From: Dyella sp. EPa41
GTDB lineage: Bacteria > Pseudomonadota > Gammaproteobacteria > Xanthomonadales > Rhodanobacteraceae
Direction of reading: 5' to 3'
Length of the DNA: 64,000 nt
Assembly: GCF_016586165.1 (NCBI RefSeq)
Contig: NZ_BCPR01000001.1
Span: 115,912-179,911, forward strand
Made by a program: the position numbers and the translations under genes. How positions within the stretch are numbered: position 1 is the stretch's first letter; every line of letters starts with the position of its first letter. The notes under the pieces were generated by a model. The model was given only the letters and a program-made list of their open reading frames with translations, was not told the DNA's origin and did not search any database. Below are positions 1 through 9,258 of the stretch, one piece after another.

Positions 1-963
1 GCCGAGGTTGTGGTTGCGGAAGCAGCCGGGATGCAGCTGCATCACCAGGCCGTCTTCCACGCTCATCGCCGCCATCTCGGTGAGCATCTGCGCGCGGAAC
101 AGCTCGGCCTCCGCAGCGGATGCCTTGCCGCGCACCACCGTATCGAACAGGCGGGCGGCCTCGGCGGGCGGGAGGTTGGCCGTGGCCGCGCTGGGATGCC
201 CATGGTCGGTGGAGGCGGCGCCCATGCCCGCGAAATATGCGCGGCGCTGGCGGTGCGCACGCAGGTAGCCACGCCAGTCGTACACGTCTTCGCCGGTGAG
301 TTCGCCGAACTGCTGCAAGGCGGAGGGAAACTGCTCGTGCTCGGGGTCGATCACGGCGTCGGGCCGATATGCCGTGATCACGCGGCCCCGCCAGCCGCTG
401 TCGCGGATGGCCGCATGGTGCTCCAGCGGATCCAGCGGCGATTCGGTGGTGGCGATCAGCTCGATGCGGAAGCGTTCGAACAAGGCGCGCGGCAGGAAGC
501 CGGGCTGGCGCAGCGCGTCGTTGATATGGTCGAAGTACAGGTCGGCCGATGCCGCATCCAGCCGCACGCGGAGGCCGAACACCTCATGGAACACATGGTT
601 CAGCCACATCGACGAAGGCGTGCCGCGGAACAGCTGAAAGCGTTCCGCGAACACGCGCCACGCCTGGCGCGGGTCAACCTCGGCACGCGAGCCGTCGGCA
701 CGTGGAATGCCCAGCGCATCCAGCGGCACGCCCTGGCTGTAGAGCATGCGAAACACGTAATGGTCCGGCACCAGCAGCAGTTCCGTCGCGTTGGCGAACG
801 GCGCGTTGAGCGCGAACCACGCGGGATCGGTATGGCCGTGCGGGCTGACGATCGGCAGCGTCGCCACCTGCGCATACAGGCGCCGCGCGATCGCGCGCTG
901 CAAGGGATCGGAGGAGAACAGGCGATCTTCGTGCAGCGCCAGTGGTTGGGGTCCGGTGGTCAT
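1..963 (-). CDS. uxaC: Glucuronate isomerase UxaC (C-terminus cut by window edge)
   Basis: Converts D-glucuronate to D-fructuronate (and galacturonate to tagaturonate), the first cytoplasmic step of hexuronate use. I translated the minus strand from ATG at 963; the frame stays open for 321 codons to the window edge. The family usually has about 470 residues, so roughly the last third is missing. Family marks include an early metal-binding HGH (residues 42-44, in SPHGHTD) and the VPDHYVFRMLYSQG stretch near residue 66. It starts 36 bases after the xylanase stop in the same direction, so it is probably the last visible gene of the exuT-xylanase-uxaC operon. No strong ribosome binding site is visible. 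Confidence 0.93.
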   Translation of the reverse strand, partial: MTTGPQPLALHEDRLFSSDPLQRAIARRLYAQVATLPIVSPHGHTDPAWFALNAPFANATELLLVPDHYVFRMLYSQGVPLDALGIPRADGSRAEVDPRQAWRVFAERFQLFRGTPSSMWLNHVFHEVFGLRVRLDAASADLYFDHINDALRQPGFLPRALFERFRIELIATTESPLDPLEHHAAIRDSGWRGRVITAYRPDAVIDPEHEQFPSALQQFGELTGEDVYDWRGYLRAHRQRRAYFAGMGAASTDHGHPSAATANLPPAEAARLFDTVVRGKASAAEAELFRAQMLTEMAAMSVEDGLVMQLHPGCFRNHNLG

Positions 964-999
964 GGCAGGGCTTCGATGGCGTGAAGGAAACGGCGCGGT

Positions 1000-1992
1000 T
1001 CAGCGGGCGGGAACGACGGGCGAGCGGTGCACATACTCGCGCAACCAGGTCAGCGCGGGACGCTCGCCGCCGTTCTTGTCGATCAAATAGGCACCCTGCC
1101 GGTCGCGCCAGAGACCGGGGCGAAAGCCCCACAGCGTGATGCCGCGTACGTCGGGATGTTCCCAGAACACCGGAAACACCCGCTGGTAGTCCTTGAGCTG
1201 CTGCGCATCGCTGCGCCCGTCGATGTCCAGCTCGGTGATGTAGATCGGCAGCCCGGTGGCTGCCAGGCGGTCGAGGTTGGCGCGATGCATCGTCATGGGT
1301 ACGTCCGGCGTCGTCTCGAAGGCATGCTCCTGCAGGCCGATGCCGTCGAGCAGGTGTTCCTTCTGCAACAGCGCGATGATCGCCAGATACTGGCCGGTGC
1401 TCTTCGCGCTGCGCGTGATGCTGTAGTCGTTGATCAGCAGCCTGGCATGGGGAAAGCGCTGGCGGGCCATCCGGAAGGCAGTGAGTATCCAGTCCCATCC
1501 CGTGCCGCCATTGCCGCCGAGCGCGCGGGCATAGTTGCCGCTGTCCTTGCGCCTGCCGGAGGGCGGATGGTGCAGCGCCTCGTTCACCACTTCGACGAAA
1601 TCGGCGTCGGGGTAACGCTCGGCGAGCGCGTCGAACCAATGGTCGACCGCCCTGCGCTGCTCGTCAGGCGGCAGCGTGCGCACCCATGCGGGCTGCTGCT
1701 GGCCCCACACCAGCACGTGCAGGTGGAACGGGAAGCCGTGGTCCTTGGCGAAGCGATAGGCTTCGTCCAGCGCCGACCAGTTCATCGTGCCGCGCACGGC
1801 TTCCACGCTGGCCCATTTGCCGGCGTTCTCGGGCGTCACCTTGTTCCAGTAGCCGGCGAAGCCTTCGGTTTGCAACGCACTGTAGGCGCTGCCGAGGAAT
1901 TTCTGCTGCCCCGCGGCCAGCGGCGTGCCCTCCGCCCGCGATGCAAGCACCGCCAGCGCCAACGTCAACCATCCTGCAAGCCCTGCTTTCAC
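1000..1992 (-). CDS. Exported GH10 endo-1,4-beta-xylanase
   Basis: Cleaves internal beta-1,4 xylosidic bonds of xylan. The GTG start at 1992 was chosen because a GGGGGAG ribosome site sits just upstream and a signal peptide of about 20 residues follows at once. The GH10 fold is marked by TPENAGKW (53-60), the HVLVWGQQQPAW strand (92-103), the acid/base Glu138 in VVNEAL and the nucleophile Glu254 in YITELDID. At 330 residues it is a single catalytic domain with no carbohydrate-binding module. Its start lies 4 bases after the transporter stop, so the two are translationally coupled. Periplasmic or secreted action is inferred from the signal peptide. Confidence 0.93.
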   Translation of the reverse strand: MKAGLAGWLTLALAVLASRAEGTPLAAGQQKFLGSAYSALQTEGFAGYWNKVTPENAGKWASVEAVRGTMNWSALDEAYRFAKDHGFPFHLHVLVWGQQQPAWVRTLPPDEQRRAVDHWFDALAERYPDADFVEVVNEALHHPPSGRRKDSGNYARALGGNGGTGWDWILTAFRMARQRFPHARLLINDYSITRSAKSTGQYLAIIALLQKEHLLDGIGLQEHAFETTPDVPMTMHRANLDRLAATGLPIYITELDIDGRSDAQQLKDYQRVFPVFWEHPDVRGITLWGFRPGLWRDRQGAYLIDKNGGERPALTWLREYVHRSPVVPAR

Positions 1993-1996
1993 GGCG

Positions 1997-3355
1997 TCAC
2001 TCCCCCTGAAGTTTCGTTTGGACGTCCAGATGTACCGGCTCAAGCGTAGGGGCCAGACCATGCACGATGGCCAGCGCGACCAGGTAGGCGCCGCCGGCCA
2101 GCATGAATACCGGCACGTAGCTGCCGGTCAGTTGCAGCAGCAGTCCGATGACGGTGGAGATGAGCATGCCGCCCACCGCACCGGCAAACCCGCCGATGCC
2201 GACGACCGAGGCCACGGCGCGGCGAGGAAACAGGTCCGAGGCGAGCGTGTAGACATTGGCCGACCAGCCCTGGTGCCCCGCCGTGGCGAGGCCGACCAGG
2301 GCGACGGCAAGCCATACATTGTCCGCCTTCGCCGCGAACACGATCGGCACCACCAGCAACGCGCACAGCAGCATGGCGCCCTTGCGCGCACGGTTGATGC
2401 TCCAGCCACGCCTGATCAGCCGCCCGGCCAGCCAGCCGCCCGCGATGCTGCCCACGTCGGCGAGCAGGAACACCGTGATCAGGGGCGGCCCCAGTTCCAG
2501 CAGGCTCAGTCCGTACTGGGCGTGCAGGAACTTGGGCAGCCAGAACAGGAAGAACCACCAGATGGGATCGGTGATGAACTTCGCGGCCGCCACCACCCAT
2601 GCCTGCCGGTGCCGCAACAATTGGGACCACGACAGGCGCGCGGCGGAAACCCCCGGCTCACCGCCGATGTGGGCGCGTTCTGCCGCTGAAAGCCCCGGCT
2701 GCTGGTCGGGCGTGCGATAGGTGAGCAGCCACGCCACCAGCCAGGTGGCGCTCAGTGCGCCCGTGCACAGGAAGGCTGCCTGCCAGCCCCAGCGGGCCGC
2801 CACCAGCGGCGCCATGATCGGCGCCACGATCGCACCGATGTTCGAGCCCGAATTGAAAATGCCGGCAGCCAGGGCGCGCTCGCGTTGGGGAAACCATTCC
2901 GCCACGGCCTTGATCGCCGCGGGAAAATTCCCCGATTCGCCCAAGCCCAGCGCGAAGCGCGCCGCCGCGAAACTCAGCACGCCGGTGGCCAGCGCATGGC
3001 TCATGGCGGCCAGGCTCCAGATGCCGATCGCCAGCGCATAGCCGATGCGCGTGCCGAAGCGATCGATCACCGCGCCCGCGCACAGCAGGCCCAAGGCATA
3101 GGCTGCCTGGAACGCGGTGATGATGCTGCTGTACTCGAGCTCGCTCCAGCCGATCTTTTCCTGCAGGAACGGTGCGAGCACGCCCAGCACCTGGCGATCG
3201 ATGTAGCTGATCGTGGTCGCCGCCAGCAGCATGGCGCAAACGCGCCAGCGGTAACGGCTGACCGGCGCCGCGACCGCATCGCCGTGCGTGGACACTGCAC
3301 CGACAGGTGGCACGTGCGCGTGTTCGGAGCCGGTGCTGCATGGACTGCCTTGCAT
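1997..3355 (-). CDS. exuT: MFS hexuronate transporter (ExuT-like, ACS family)
   Basis: Inner-membrane major facilitator of the anion:cation symporter family, most like ExuT, which imports glucuronate and galacturonate. ATG at 3355 is preceded by GGGGAGA; the reading frame continues upstream for 20 codons, but those look non-family. The protein has 452 residues and about 12 membrane segments. ISYIDRQVLGVLAP in helix 1 and the GLGESGNFPAAIKAVAEWFP segment are typical of this family. First gene of the leftward xylan/glucuronate operon; the two xyl-box-like operators lie upstream. Hexuronate substrate is inferred from sequence style and the neighbouring uxaC. Confidence 0.88.
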   Translation of the reverse strand: MQGSPCSTGSEHAHVPPVGAVSTHGDAVAAPVSRYRWRVCAMLLAATTISYIDRQVLGVLAPFLQEKIGWSELEYSSIITAFQAAYALGLLCAGAVIDRFGTRIGYALAIGIWSLAAMSHALATGVLSFAAARFALGLGESGNFPAAIKAVAEWFPQRERALAAGIFNSGSNIGAIVAPIMAPLVAARWGWQAAFLCTGALSATWLVAWLLTYRTPDQQPGLSAAERAHIGGEPGVSAARLSWSQLLRHRQAWVVAAAKFITDPIWWFFLFWLPKFLHAQYGLSLLELGPPLITVFLLADVGSIAGGWLAGRLIRRGWSINRARKGAMLLCALLVVPIVFAAKADNVWLAVALVGLATAGHQGWSANVYTLASDLFPRRAVASVVGIGGFAGAVGGMLISTVIGLLLQLTGSYVPVFMLAGGAYLVALAIVHGLAPTLEPVHLDVQTKLQGE

Positions 3356-3400
3356 CGTGATGTCTCCCCTCGTCACCGTGACTGCGGATGGGTCGCACGG

Positions 3401-3414
3401 TGATAGCGCTACCA
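3401..3414. promoter_or_regulatory. Xyl-box-like operator, exuT-proximal copy
   Basis: The bases TGATAGCGCTACCA, reverse TGGTAGCGCTATCA, form a near-perfect LacI/GalR-type palindrome. It differs at one position from TGGTAGCGCTAACA, the Xanthomonas xyl-box as I remember it. It lies 46 bases upstream of the exuT start. Binding by a XylR-type LacI repressor is inferred; no regulator gene is in the window. Confidence 0.75.
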
Positions 3415-3480
3415 TTATTGGCGTGGCAAATCGCGAAAGTCACGAGCGTCCGCAGCATCTCTCCGTTCAGCAAGAAAACC

Positions 3481-3499
3481 GCCTAAAACAGGCTTTTTT
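3481..3499 (+). terminator. Possible short attenuator-like hairpin before the receptor gene
   Basis: GCCT and AGGC arms around AAAAC are followed by six T, between the two xyl-boxes. The stem is only 4 bp, so it may simply be a T-rich spacer; it could also end leftover transcription reading toward the receptor gene. Confidence 0.25.
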
Positions 3500-3556
3500 A
3501 TCGTGTCTCGCGCAGCGCACGCGTTGATTGCTGCCCTGCAGCGTGCACCACCAAAT

Positions 3557-3570
3557 TGTTAGCGCTACCT
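3557..3570. promoter_or_regulatory. Xyl-box-like operator, receptor-proximal copy
   Basis: The bases TGTTAGCGCTACCT, reverse AGGTAGCGCTAACA, match the remembered Xanthomonas xyl-box at 13 of 14 positions. The site lies 123 bases upstream of the TonB-dependent receptor start. With the copy at 3401 it frames the divergent control region, suggesting both arms share one repressor. Confidence 0.75.
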
Positions 3571-3693
3571 TTTCGGCGCATTCGCGGGGGAGGACGCAAG
3601 ACCGCGTAGCTGTTTCAAGCAAAAGCCGATCACCCGCAGGTGCCCGCCATGGCGCCTCGGGGAGGATTACGCGACCAGAATCGAGAGGGGAGT

Positions 3694-6597
3694 ATGGTGC
3701 AGACCCAATTCGCAAAAACGCTGTTGTCGAGCGCTCTGAGTCTTGCCTTGTTTGGCGCGGTGGGGGCCGCACAGGCACAGGAGCAAGCCCAGGCACAGCC
3801 CGCGGCAACACCGGCACAGTCCAACGCGCAGAGCAGCGACCAGACGCAAGGCAACGCCAGCCAGGCCGGCCCGGCCAAGACGCTGGGCGCCGTGAACGTC
3901 AGCGGCAGCTACCGCAGCAGCATCCAGTTCTCCACCGACGCCAAGCGTGACGCCACCAACGTCACCGACTCGGTGTTCGCCGAAGACATCGGCAAGTTTC
4001 CCGATACCAATATCGCCGAGTCGCTCACCCGCGTGCCGGGCGTGCAGCTGACCCGCGACGTGGACGGCGAGGGCGTGAACATCCAGATCCGCGGCCTCGG
4101 CACCGACTTCACCAAGATCATGCTCAATGGCGACCAGCTCGCCGTGGCTTCCGCGGGCGGCTTGAATTCGCAGAACCAGAATCGCGAAGTCGACCTCGAC
4201 CTGCTGCCGACCGAGTTCTTCACGCAGCTCACCGTCAACAAGACACCGACGCCGGGCATGACCGAAGGCGGCATCGCCGGCGTGGTGGACATGCGCACCA
4301 CGCGTCCGTTCGACAACCCGGGCACGCATCTCACCTATTCGGCGCAGGGTTCGTACAACTCGATCGGCAGCGACATCAAGCCGCGCGGCTCGCTGATCGG
4401 CAGCTGGACCAATGCCTCCAACACCTTCGGCGCGGTGGTTGGCATCACTGGTGCGCGCAACGACTACGATGTGCGCGGCTTCGAAACCATCGGCTGGACG
4501 ACGCCGCAGCTCAACGCCGCGCAGTGCGGCACGGCCTCGGGCGGCTGCAGCCCGGCCGGTGGCAGCTGGATCATCCCCAAGACGGTGCCCGCGGGCGCGG
4601 GCCTGGGCCTTGCCGCCGGGCAGACCATCGACAACGCATGGCTGCTCGCGCACAACCCGGGGTTGACCACCTCGCAGATCGCCAACGCGCTGATCCCACG
4701 CCTGGGTCGCGATGCCTATGTGGACGGCACCAACGACCACCAGTCGGCGATGGCCTCGCTGGAGTGGCGTCCGAGCGACGCGGCGCACTTCTACCTCGAC
4801 ACGCTGTTCTCGCAGAAAGAGCGCCACTTCGATCGCCTGGACATGAACCTGATCGGTCGCAGTGGTCAGATGATCCCGACCAACATGCAGGTCGACCAGA
4901 ACAACGTGGTCACCCAGGCCGACTTTGCCAACGCGCAGTACTTCCTCGAATCGCGTCCGTACGACCAGCACACCAAGTTCTACAACATCAACCCCGGTGG
5001 CGAGTTCCTGTTCGGCTCCAACCAGAACATGAAGCTGGACTTCCAGGGCTATGTGCAGCGCAGCTGGTATCGCCAGTACGCGCCGTCGATCGACGTGCAG
5101 TCGCCGCTGGGCCAGAACATCACGGTCAACTACGCCAATACCGGCGGCAACTACCCGACCATCTCGCCCAGCGCGAACCTCAACGATCCCAACCTGGGCT
5201 GGGGCTACTACCGGGTCAACATCCAGAACGAAACGCGCACCACCGAGAACAAGGGCACGCGCGAGGATTTCCAGTGGGGTGACGACAGCAACAACCTGCG
5301 CGTCGGCGTCGCGTACGACGACATCTCGCGCGAGATCAAGGCTTACGACAACAGCTCCGCCTGGGCCAATGTGGTGCAGGCCACCGTGCCGGCCAATGGC
5401 TGGCCGCAGTACGTGAAGCCCGGTCCGGACGGTTTCATCGCGGTGGACTATGCCGCGCTGATGGCCGCCACCAACTACGACTACCTCAACGCCACGGCGC
5501 CGCTGACCACCGCGGCGGCCAGCGGCGCCAATGCCGGCAACATCGAGGAAAAGACCTGGGCGTGGTACCTGGAAGGCAACGGCAAGTTCGACCTGGGCGG
5601 CCACGAGCTGCGCGTGAACGGCGGCGTGCGCCATGCCTCCACCGACCAGACCATCGCGGGCCCGTCGACCATCGGCACGCAGCTCGAATACATCACGCTG
5701 AAGAACTCCTACGACTACTACCTGCCGTCGTTGAACCTGGCATTCAACGCCGCCGATGACGTCGTGTTGCGCCTGGCCGCGTCGCGTTCGTTGACGCGTC
5801 CCGACCCCAGCGCGATGGTGCCCAACACCAACTTCAGCGACCCCTCGGCGGAAACCGCCACGCAGGGCAATCCGAAGCTGGCGCCGTACCTTTCCACCAA
5901 CCTGGACCTCGGTGGCGAGTGGTACACCGGCCACGAGGGCTATGTTGCGCTGGACCTGTTCGGCAAGCGCATCAAGGGCTTCACGGTCAGCGGCACCAAC
6001 CTGATCCCGTTCTCGCAGCTGGGTATTCCCTACAGTGCGCTCACCGCGACGCAGCAGCAGGCGATCGACCTGCGCGGCGGCCCGTCGGCGGCGCAGGTGC
6101 AGGTACAGCAGCAGGTGAATGCCGACGGCACGCTGCTCATCAAGGGCGCGGAGGCGAACTGGGTGCAGCCGCTGGACTTCATCGTGAAGGGCCTGGGCGT
6201 GCAGGCCAACTACACCGTGACCTCGCAGAAGAGCGTGGGCAGCGGCGTGGCGGCGCAGGCCATCGGCATCTCGCCCCACACCTATAACCTGACCGGTTAC
6301 TGGGAGGGCTACAACACGATGGTCCGCCTGTCCTATACGTGGAACTCGGCGCAGATCAGCTCCACCGCCAACCAGAACGGCCTGCCGTTCGCGCAGATCA
6401 AGACGGATGCGCGTGGCCAGCTCGACCTGTCGGCCAGCTACCAGTTCGTGGACGTCATGTCGAAGCCGATGATCACCTTGAACGTGATCAACATGACCAA
6501 GCAGAACTTCCGGCAGACGCTCACCTACGACAACGCGGCGTATACCTATTACACCCCGGGCTATACGATCATGCTGGGCGTGCGCGGAACGTTCTGA
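3694..6597 (+). CDS. TonB-dependent outer-membrane receptor, Caulobacter-type
   Basis: Outer-membrane beta-barrel receptor that takes up a ligand, here probably xylo- or glucuronoxylo-oligosaccharides, using TonB energy. The ATG at 3694 follows GAGGGGAG and opens a signal peptide ending AAQA about residue 28; the longer frame from 3640 lacks such a site. The mature protein begins with a Gln/Ala-rich linker, then a plug domain with FPDTNIAESLTRVPGVQL and the RGLG-T-F-I-LNG motif. The barrel ends in a terminal Phe (VRGTF), as porin-like proteins do. It has 967 residues, usual for this class. First gene of the rightward operon; the substrate is inferred from its neighbours. Confidence 0.92.
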   Translation: MVQTQFAKTLLSSALSLALFGAVGAAQAQEQAQAQPAATPAQSNAQSSDQTQGNASQAGPAKTLGAVNVSGSYRSSIQFSTDAKRDATNVTDSVFAEDIGKFPDTNIAESLTRVPGVQLTRDVDGEGVNIQIRGLGTDFTKIMLNGDQLAVASAGGLNSQNQNREVDLDLLPTEFFTQLTVNKTPTPGMTEGGIAGVVDMRTTRPFDNPGTHLTYSAQGSYNSIGSDIKPRGSLIGSWTNASNTFGAVVGITGARNDYDVRGFETIGWTTPQLNAAQCGTASGGCSPAGGSWIIPKTVPAGAGLGLAAGQTIDNAWLLAHNPGLTTSQIANALIPRLGRDAYVDGTNDHQSAMASLEWRPSDAAHFYLDTLFSQKERHFDRLDMNLIGRSGQMIPTNMQVDQNNVVTQADFANAQYFLESRPYDQHTKFYNINPGGEFLFGSNQNMKLDFQGYVQRSWYRQYAPSIDVQSPLGQNITVNYANTGGNYPTISPSANLNDPNLGWGYYRVNIQNETRTTENKGTREDFQWGDDSNNLRVGVAYDDISREIKAYDNSSAWANVVQATVPANGWPQYVKPGPDGFIAVDYAALMAATNYDYLNATAPLTTAAASGANAGNIEEKTWAWYLEGNGKFDLGGHELRVNGGVRHASTDQTIAGPSTIGTQLEYITLKNSYDYYLPSLNLAFNAADDVVLRLAASRSLTRPDPSAMVPNTNFSDPSAETATQGNPKLAPYLSTNLDLGGEWYTGHEGYVALDLFGKRIKGFTVSGTNLIPFSQLGIPYSALTATQQQAIDLRGGPSAAQVQVQQQVNADGTLLIKGAEANWVQPLDFIVKGLGVQANYTVTSQKSVGSGVAAQAIGISPHTYNLTGYWEGYNTMVRLSYTWNSAQISSTANQNGLPFAQIKTDARGQLDLSASYQFVDVMSKPMITLNVINMTKQNFRQTLTYDNAAYTYYTPGYTIMLGVRGTF

Positions 6598-6715
6598 CCG
6601 GTTTCGCGTGTGCAGTATCCGCGGCCCGGCCGGCGCTCACCGGCCGGGCCGCGACGTGTGGCGGGCCGGCCTTCGGGCGGCTCGTCACGTTGGTCTCGGC
6701 CTGCAGCGGTATCCA

Positions 6716-8209
6716 ATGGCGCGCATGAACAACACCTCGCAGACCCTGCCGGTCATCGAAAAAATCGGCTACAGCCTTGGCGATCTCGCGGCGAACCTGA
6801 TCTTCCAGACGCTGGTGACCTTCCTGGCGTTCTTCTACACCGACGTGTTCCGCATCCCCGCGGGCACGGCGGCGACCCTCATCTTCGTCGTCGGCCTGCT
6901 TGGCGCGTTCGTGTTCACGCCGGTCATGGGCCTGGTGGCCGACCGCACGCGCACGCGTTGGGGCAAGTTCCGTCCCTGGGTGCTGTGGACGGCCATTCCG
7001 TTCGGCGCCTTGTCCCTGCTCGCCTTCAGCACGCCTTCGCTGGGCGAGGAGGGCAAGGTCGTGTACGCGATGGCGACGTACACGGCGCTGGTCTTCATCT
7101 ATGTCGCCAACAACCTGCCCTATTCGGCCCTGAGCGGCGTGCTCACCGGCAGCATGGCCGAGCGCAACAGCCTGTCGGCCTATCGCTTCGTGGCGGTGAT
7201 GGTGGCGCAGTTCATCATCCAGGTGCTGCTGCTGCCGCTGGTGTTGATCCTGGGCGATGGCGACAAGGCGCGCGGCTTCCACAACACGATGACCATCTTC
7301 GCCATCGTGGGCACGGTGTTCTTCCTCATCACCTTCTTCACCACCCGCGAACGCATCGTACCGGTGAACACGCAGTCATCGAGCGTGCGCGACGATCTCG
7401 CCGACCTGCTGCGCAACCGCCCCTGGCAGATCATGCTGGCGGTGACGGTGCTGCTGTTCATCAACCTCGCGTTGAAGGGCGGCATGTACATCTACTACTT
7501 CAAGTATTACCTCGACGAGGCGCAGCTCTCGGCCTTCCTCGATCGCGTGGGCTTCAACGGATTCATTGTGGCGCTCAACAGTGGCCTCACCCATGTGGGG
7601 CTGACCGAATTCCGCTGGCCGAAGGACGCGCCCACCTCGGCCTTCAGCCTGTTCAACGCGCTGGGGATCATCTTCATGATCGTCGGCATCGGTTTTTCCA
7701 AGCGCCTTGCCGACCGGTTCGGCAAGCGCGACGTGTTCGGCGGCGCCTTGCTCGCCTCCACGGTGTTCCTGCTGGCGTTCTACGTGTACACGCCGGCCTC
7801 GATCGGGCTGGTGGTGGGTTCGTACATCCTGCACGGCTTCTTCTACGGCATCACCATCCCGTTGCTGTGGGCGATGATCGCCGACGTGGCCGATTATTCG
7901 GAGTGGAAGAACCAGCGTCGCGCCACCGCCATCATCTTCTCGGCCATGCTGTGCGGGCTGAAGGTCGGCTTGAGCGTCGGCGGCGCGATGGTCGCCGGCA
8001 TCCTCGCCCACTACGGCTACGTCGCCGAGGCGGCCTCGCAGTCGCCGGGCGTGGTCAACGGCATCCGGCTCACCGTCAGCCTGTTCTGCTCGCTGCCTTT
8101 CCTGCTCGCGGTAGGGTTGCTGTTCTGCTATCGCATCAACAAGTCGATGGAGCTGCGCATCGAGCAGGAGCTCGGCGCCCGCCGCCTTGCCGCCGGCCAC
8201 GCGGCCTGA
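6716..8209 (+). CDS. GPH-family glycoside/pentoside:cation symporter
   Basis: Inner-membrane sugar symporter of the glycoside-pentoside-hexuronide family, the group of XylP and XynT. Features are EKIGYSLGDLAANLIFQTL at the N-terminus, the cytoplasmic loop with RTRTRWGKFRPWVLW near residues 75-90, about 12 membrane helices and WAMIADVADYSEWK in the second half. ATG at 6716 was chosen; ATG at 6725 is equally possible, and neither has a strong ribosome site. It lies 118 bases after the receptor and 32 before the GH43 gene. Import of xylosides or xylo-oligomers is inferred. Confidence 0.9.
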   Translation: MARMNNTSQTLPVIEKIGYSLGDLAANLIFQTLVTFLAFFYTDVFRIPAGTAATLIFVVGLLGAFVFTPVMGLVADRTRTRWGKFRPWVLWTAIPFGALSLLAFSTPSLGEEGKVVYAMATYTALVFIYVANNLPYSALSGVLTGSMAERNSLSAYRFVAVMVAQFIIQVLLLPLVLILGDGDKARGFHNTMTIFAIVGTVFFLITFFTTRERIVPVNTQSSSVRDDLADLLRNRPWQIMLAVTVLLFINLALKGGMYIYYFKYYLDEAQLSAFLDRVGFNGFIVALNSGLTHVGLTEFRWPKDAPTSAFSLFNALGIIFMIVGIGFSKRLADRFGKRDVFGGALLASTVFLLAFYVYTPASIGLVVGSYILHGFFYGITIPLLWAMIADVADYSEWKNQRRATAIIFSAMLCGLKVGLSVGGAMVAGILAHYGYVAEAASQSPGVVNGIRLTVSLFCSLPFLLAVGLLFCYRINKSMELRIEQELGARRLAAGHAA

Positions 8210-8241
8210 GCGGACATCGATGACAGCCACCAGGGTCTACC

Positions 8242-9258
8242 ATGTCGGACGACACGCCATCCCCCGATCTCGCCGCGCTGGCGGCGCGCGCCATCTCGCC
8301 GCCGCTGGTGACGCACATCTACACGGCCGATCCCTCCGCGCACGTCTTCGACGGGAAGATCTACATCTATCCGTCGCACGACATCGAGGGCGGCGTGCCG
8401 TTCAACGACAACGGTGACCACTTCTGCATGGAGGACTATCACGTCTTCCGCATGGATTCGCCCGAGAGCGAGGCCGTCGACTGCGGCGTCGCGCTGCACG
8501 TGAAGGACGTGCCCTGGGCCGAGCGCCAGATGTGGGCGCCGGACGCGGCGCGCAAGGACGGCCGCTACTACCTCTATTTTCCCGCCAAGCGCAGCAATGG
8601 CCGGTTCCAGATCGGGGTGGCCGTGTCCGACCGCCCGGAGGGGCCGTTCGCGCCCGAGCCCGAGGCCATCGTGGGCAGCTACTCCATCGACCCGGCCGTG
8701 TTCGAAGACCGCGACGGCGCCTTCTATATGTACTTCGGCGGCATCTGGGGCGGACAGCTGCAGAAGTACCGCGACAACGTCTACGCCCCCGGGCACGAGG
8801 AACCGCAGGCGCATGAGCGGGCCCTGGGGCCGCGCGTCGCGAAGCTTTCGGAGGACATGAAGTCGTTTGCGGAGGCGCCGCGCGAAATCACCATCGTGGA
8901 TGAACACGGCCAGCCGTTGCTCGCCGGCGATCACGACCGACGCTATTTCGAAGGGCCGTGGATGCATGCGTACCGCGGCAAGTACTACCTGTCGTATTCG
9001 ACCGGCGATACGCATTTCCTGTGCTATGCGACCAGCGACAGTCCGTACGGCCCGTTCACCTATCGCGGAAAGATCCTCACCCCGGTGGTCGGTTGGACCA
9101 CGCATCATTCGATCTGCGCGGTGGGCGATCGCTGGTATCTCTTCTATCACGACGCCATCTTGTCGGGCGGCGTGACGCATCTGCGCTCGATCAAGATGGT
9201 GGAGCTGGCGTACGACGCCCATGGCGACATCCTCTGCCTGCATCCCTATGGCGAGTGA
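8242..9258 (+). CDS. GH43 glycosidase (beta-xylosidase / arabinofuranosidase type)
   Basis: Five-bladed propeller glycosidase that removes xylose or arabinose from oligosaccharides. The three acidic residues of the family are visible: the base Asp in TADPSAHVFDGKIY near residue 30, the modulator Asp in SIDPAVFEDRDG near 150, and the acid Glu in RYFEGPWMH near 237. There is no signal peptide, so action is probably cytoplasmic on imported xylo-oligomers. At 338 residues it is a lone catalytic domain. Precise substrate cannot be told from sequence alone. Confidence 0.9.
   Translation: MSDDTPSPDLAALAARAISPPLVTHIYTADPSAHVFDGKIYIYPSHDIEGGVPFNDNGDHFCMEDYHVFRMDSPESEAVDCGVALHVKDVPWAERQMWAPDAARKDGRYYLYFPAKRSNGRFQIGVAVSDRPEGPFAPEPEAIVGSYSIDPAVFEDRDGAFYMYFGGIWGGQLQKYRDNVYAPGHEEPQAHERALGPRVAKLSEDMKSFAEAPREITIVDEHGQPLLAGDHDRRYFEGPWMHAYRGKYYLSYSTGDTHFLCYATSDSPYGPFTYRGKILTPVVGWTTHHSICAVGDRWYLFYHDAILSGGVTHLRSIKMVELAYDAHGDILCLHPYGE

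Noticed and set aside
3667..6279. 870-codon minus-strand open frame antisense to the receptor gene
   Set aside because: It mirrors the receptor gene through GC-rich codon bias, has no family motif and no ribosome site, and shares no neighbour on that strand.
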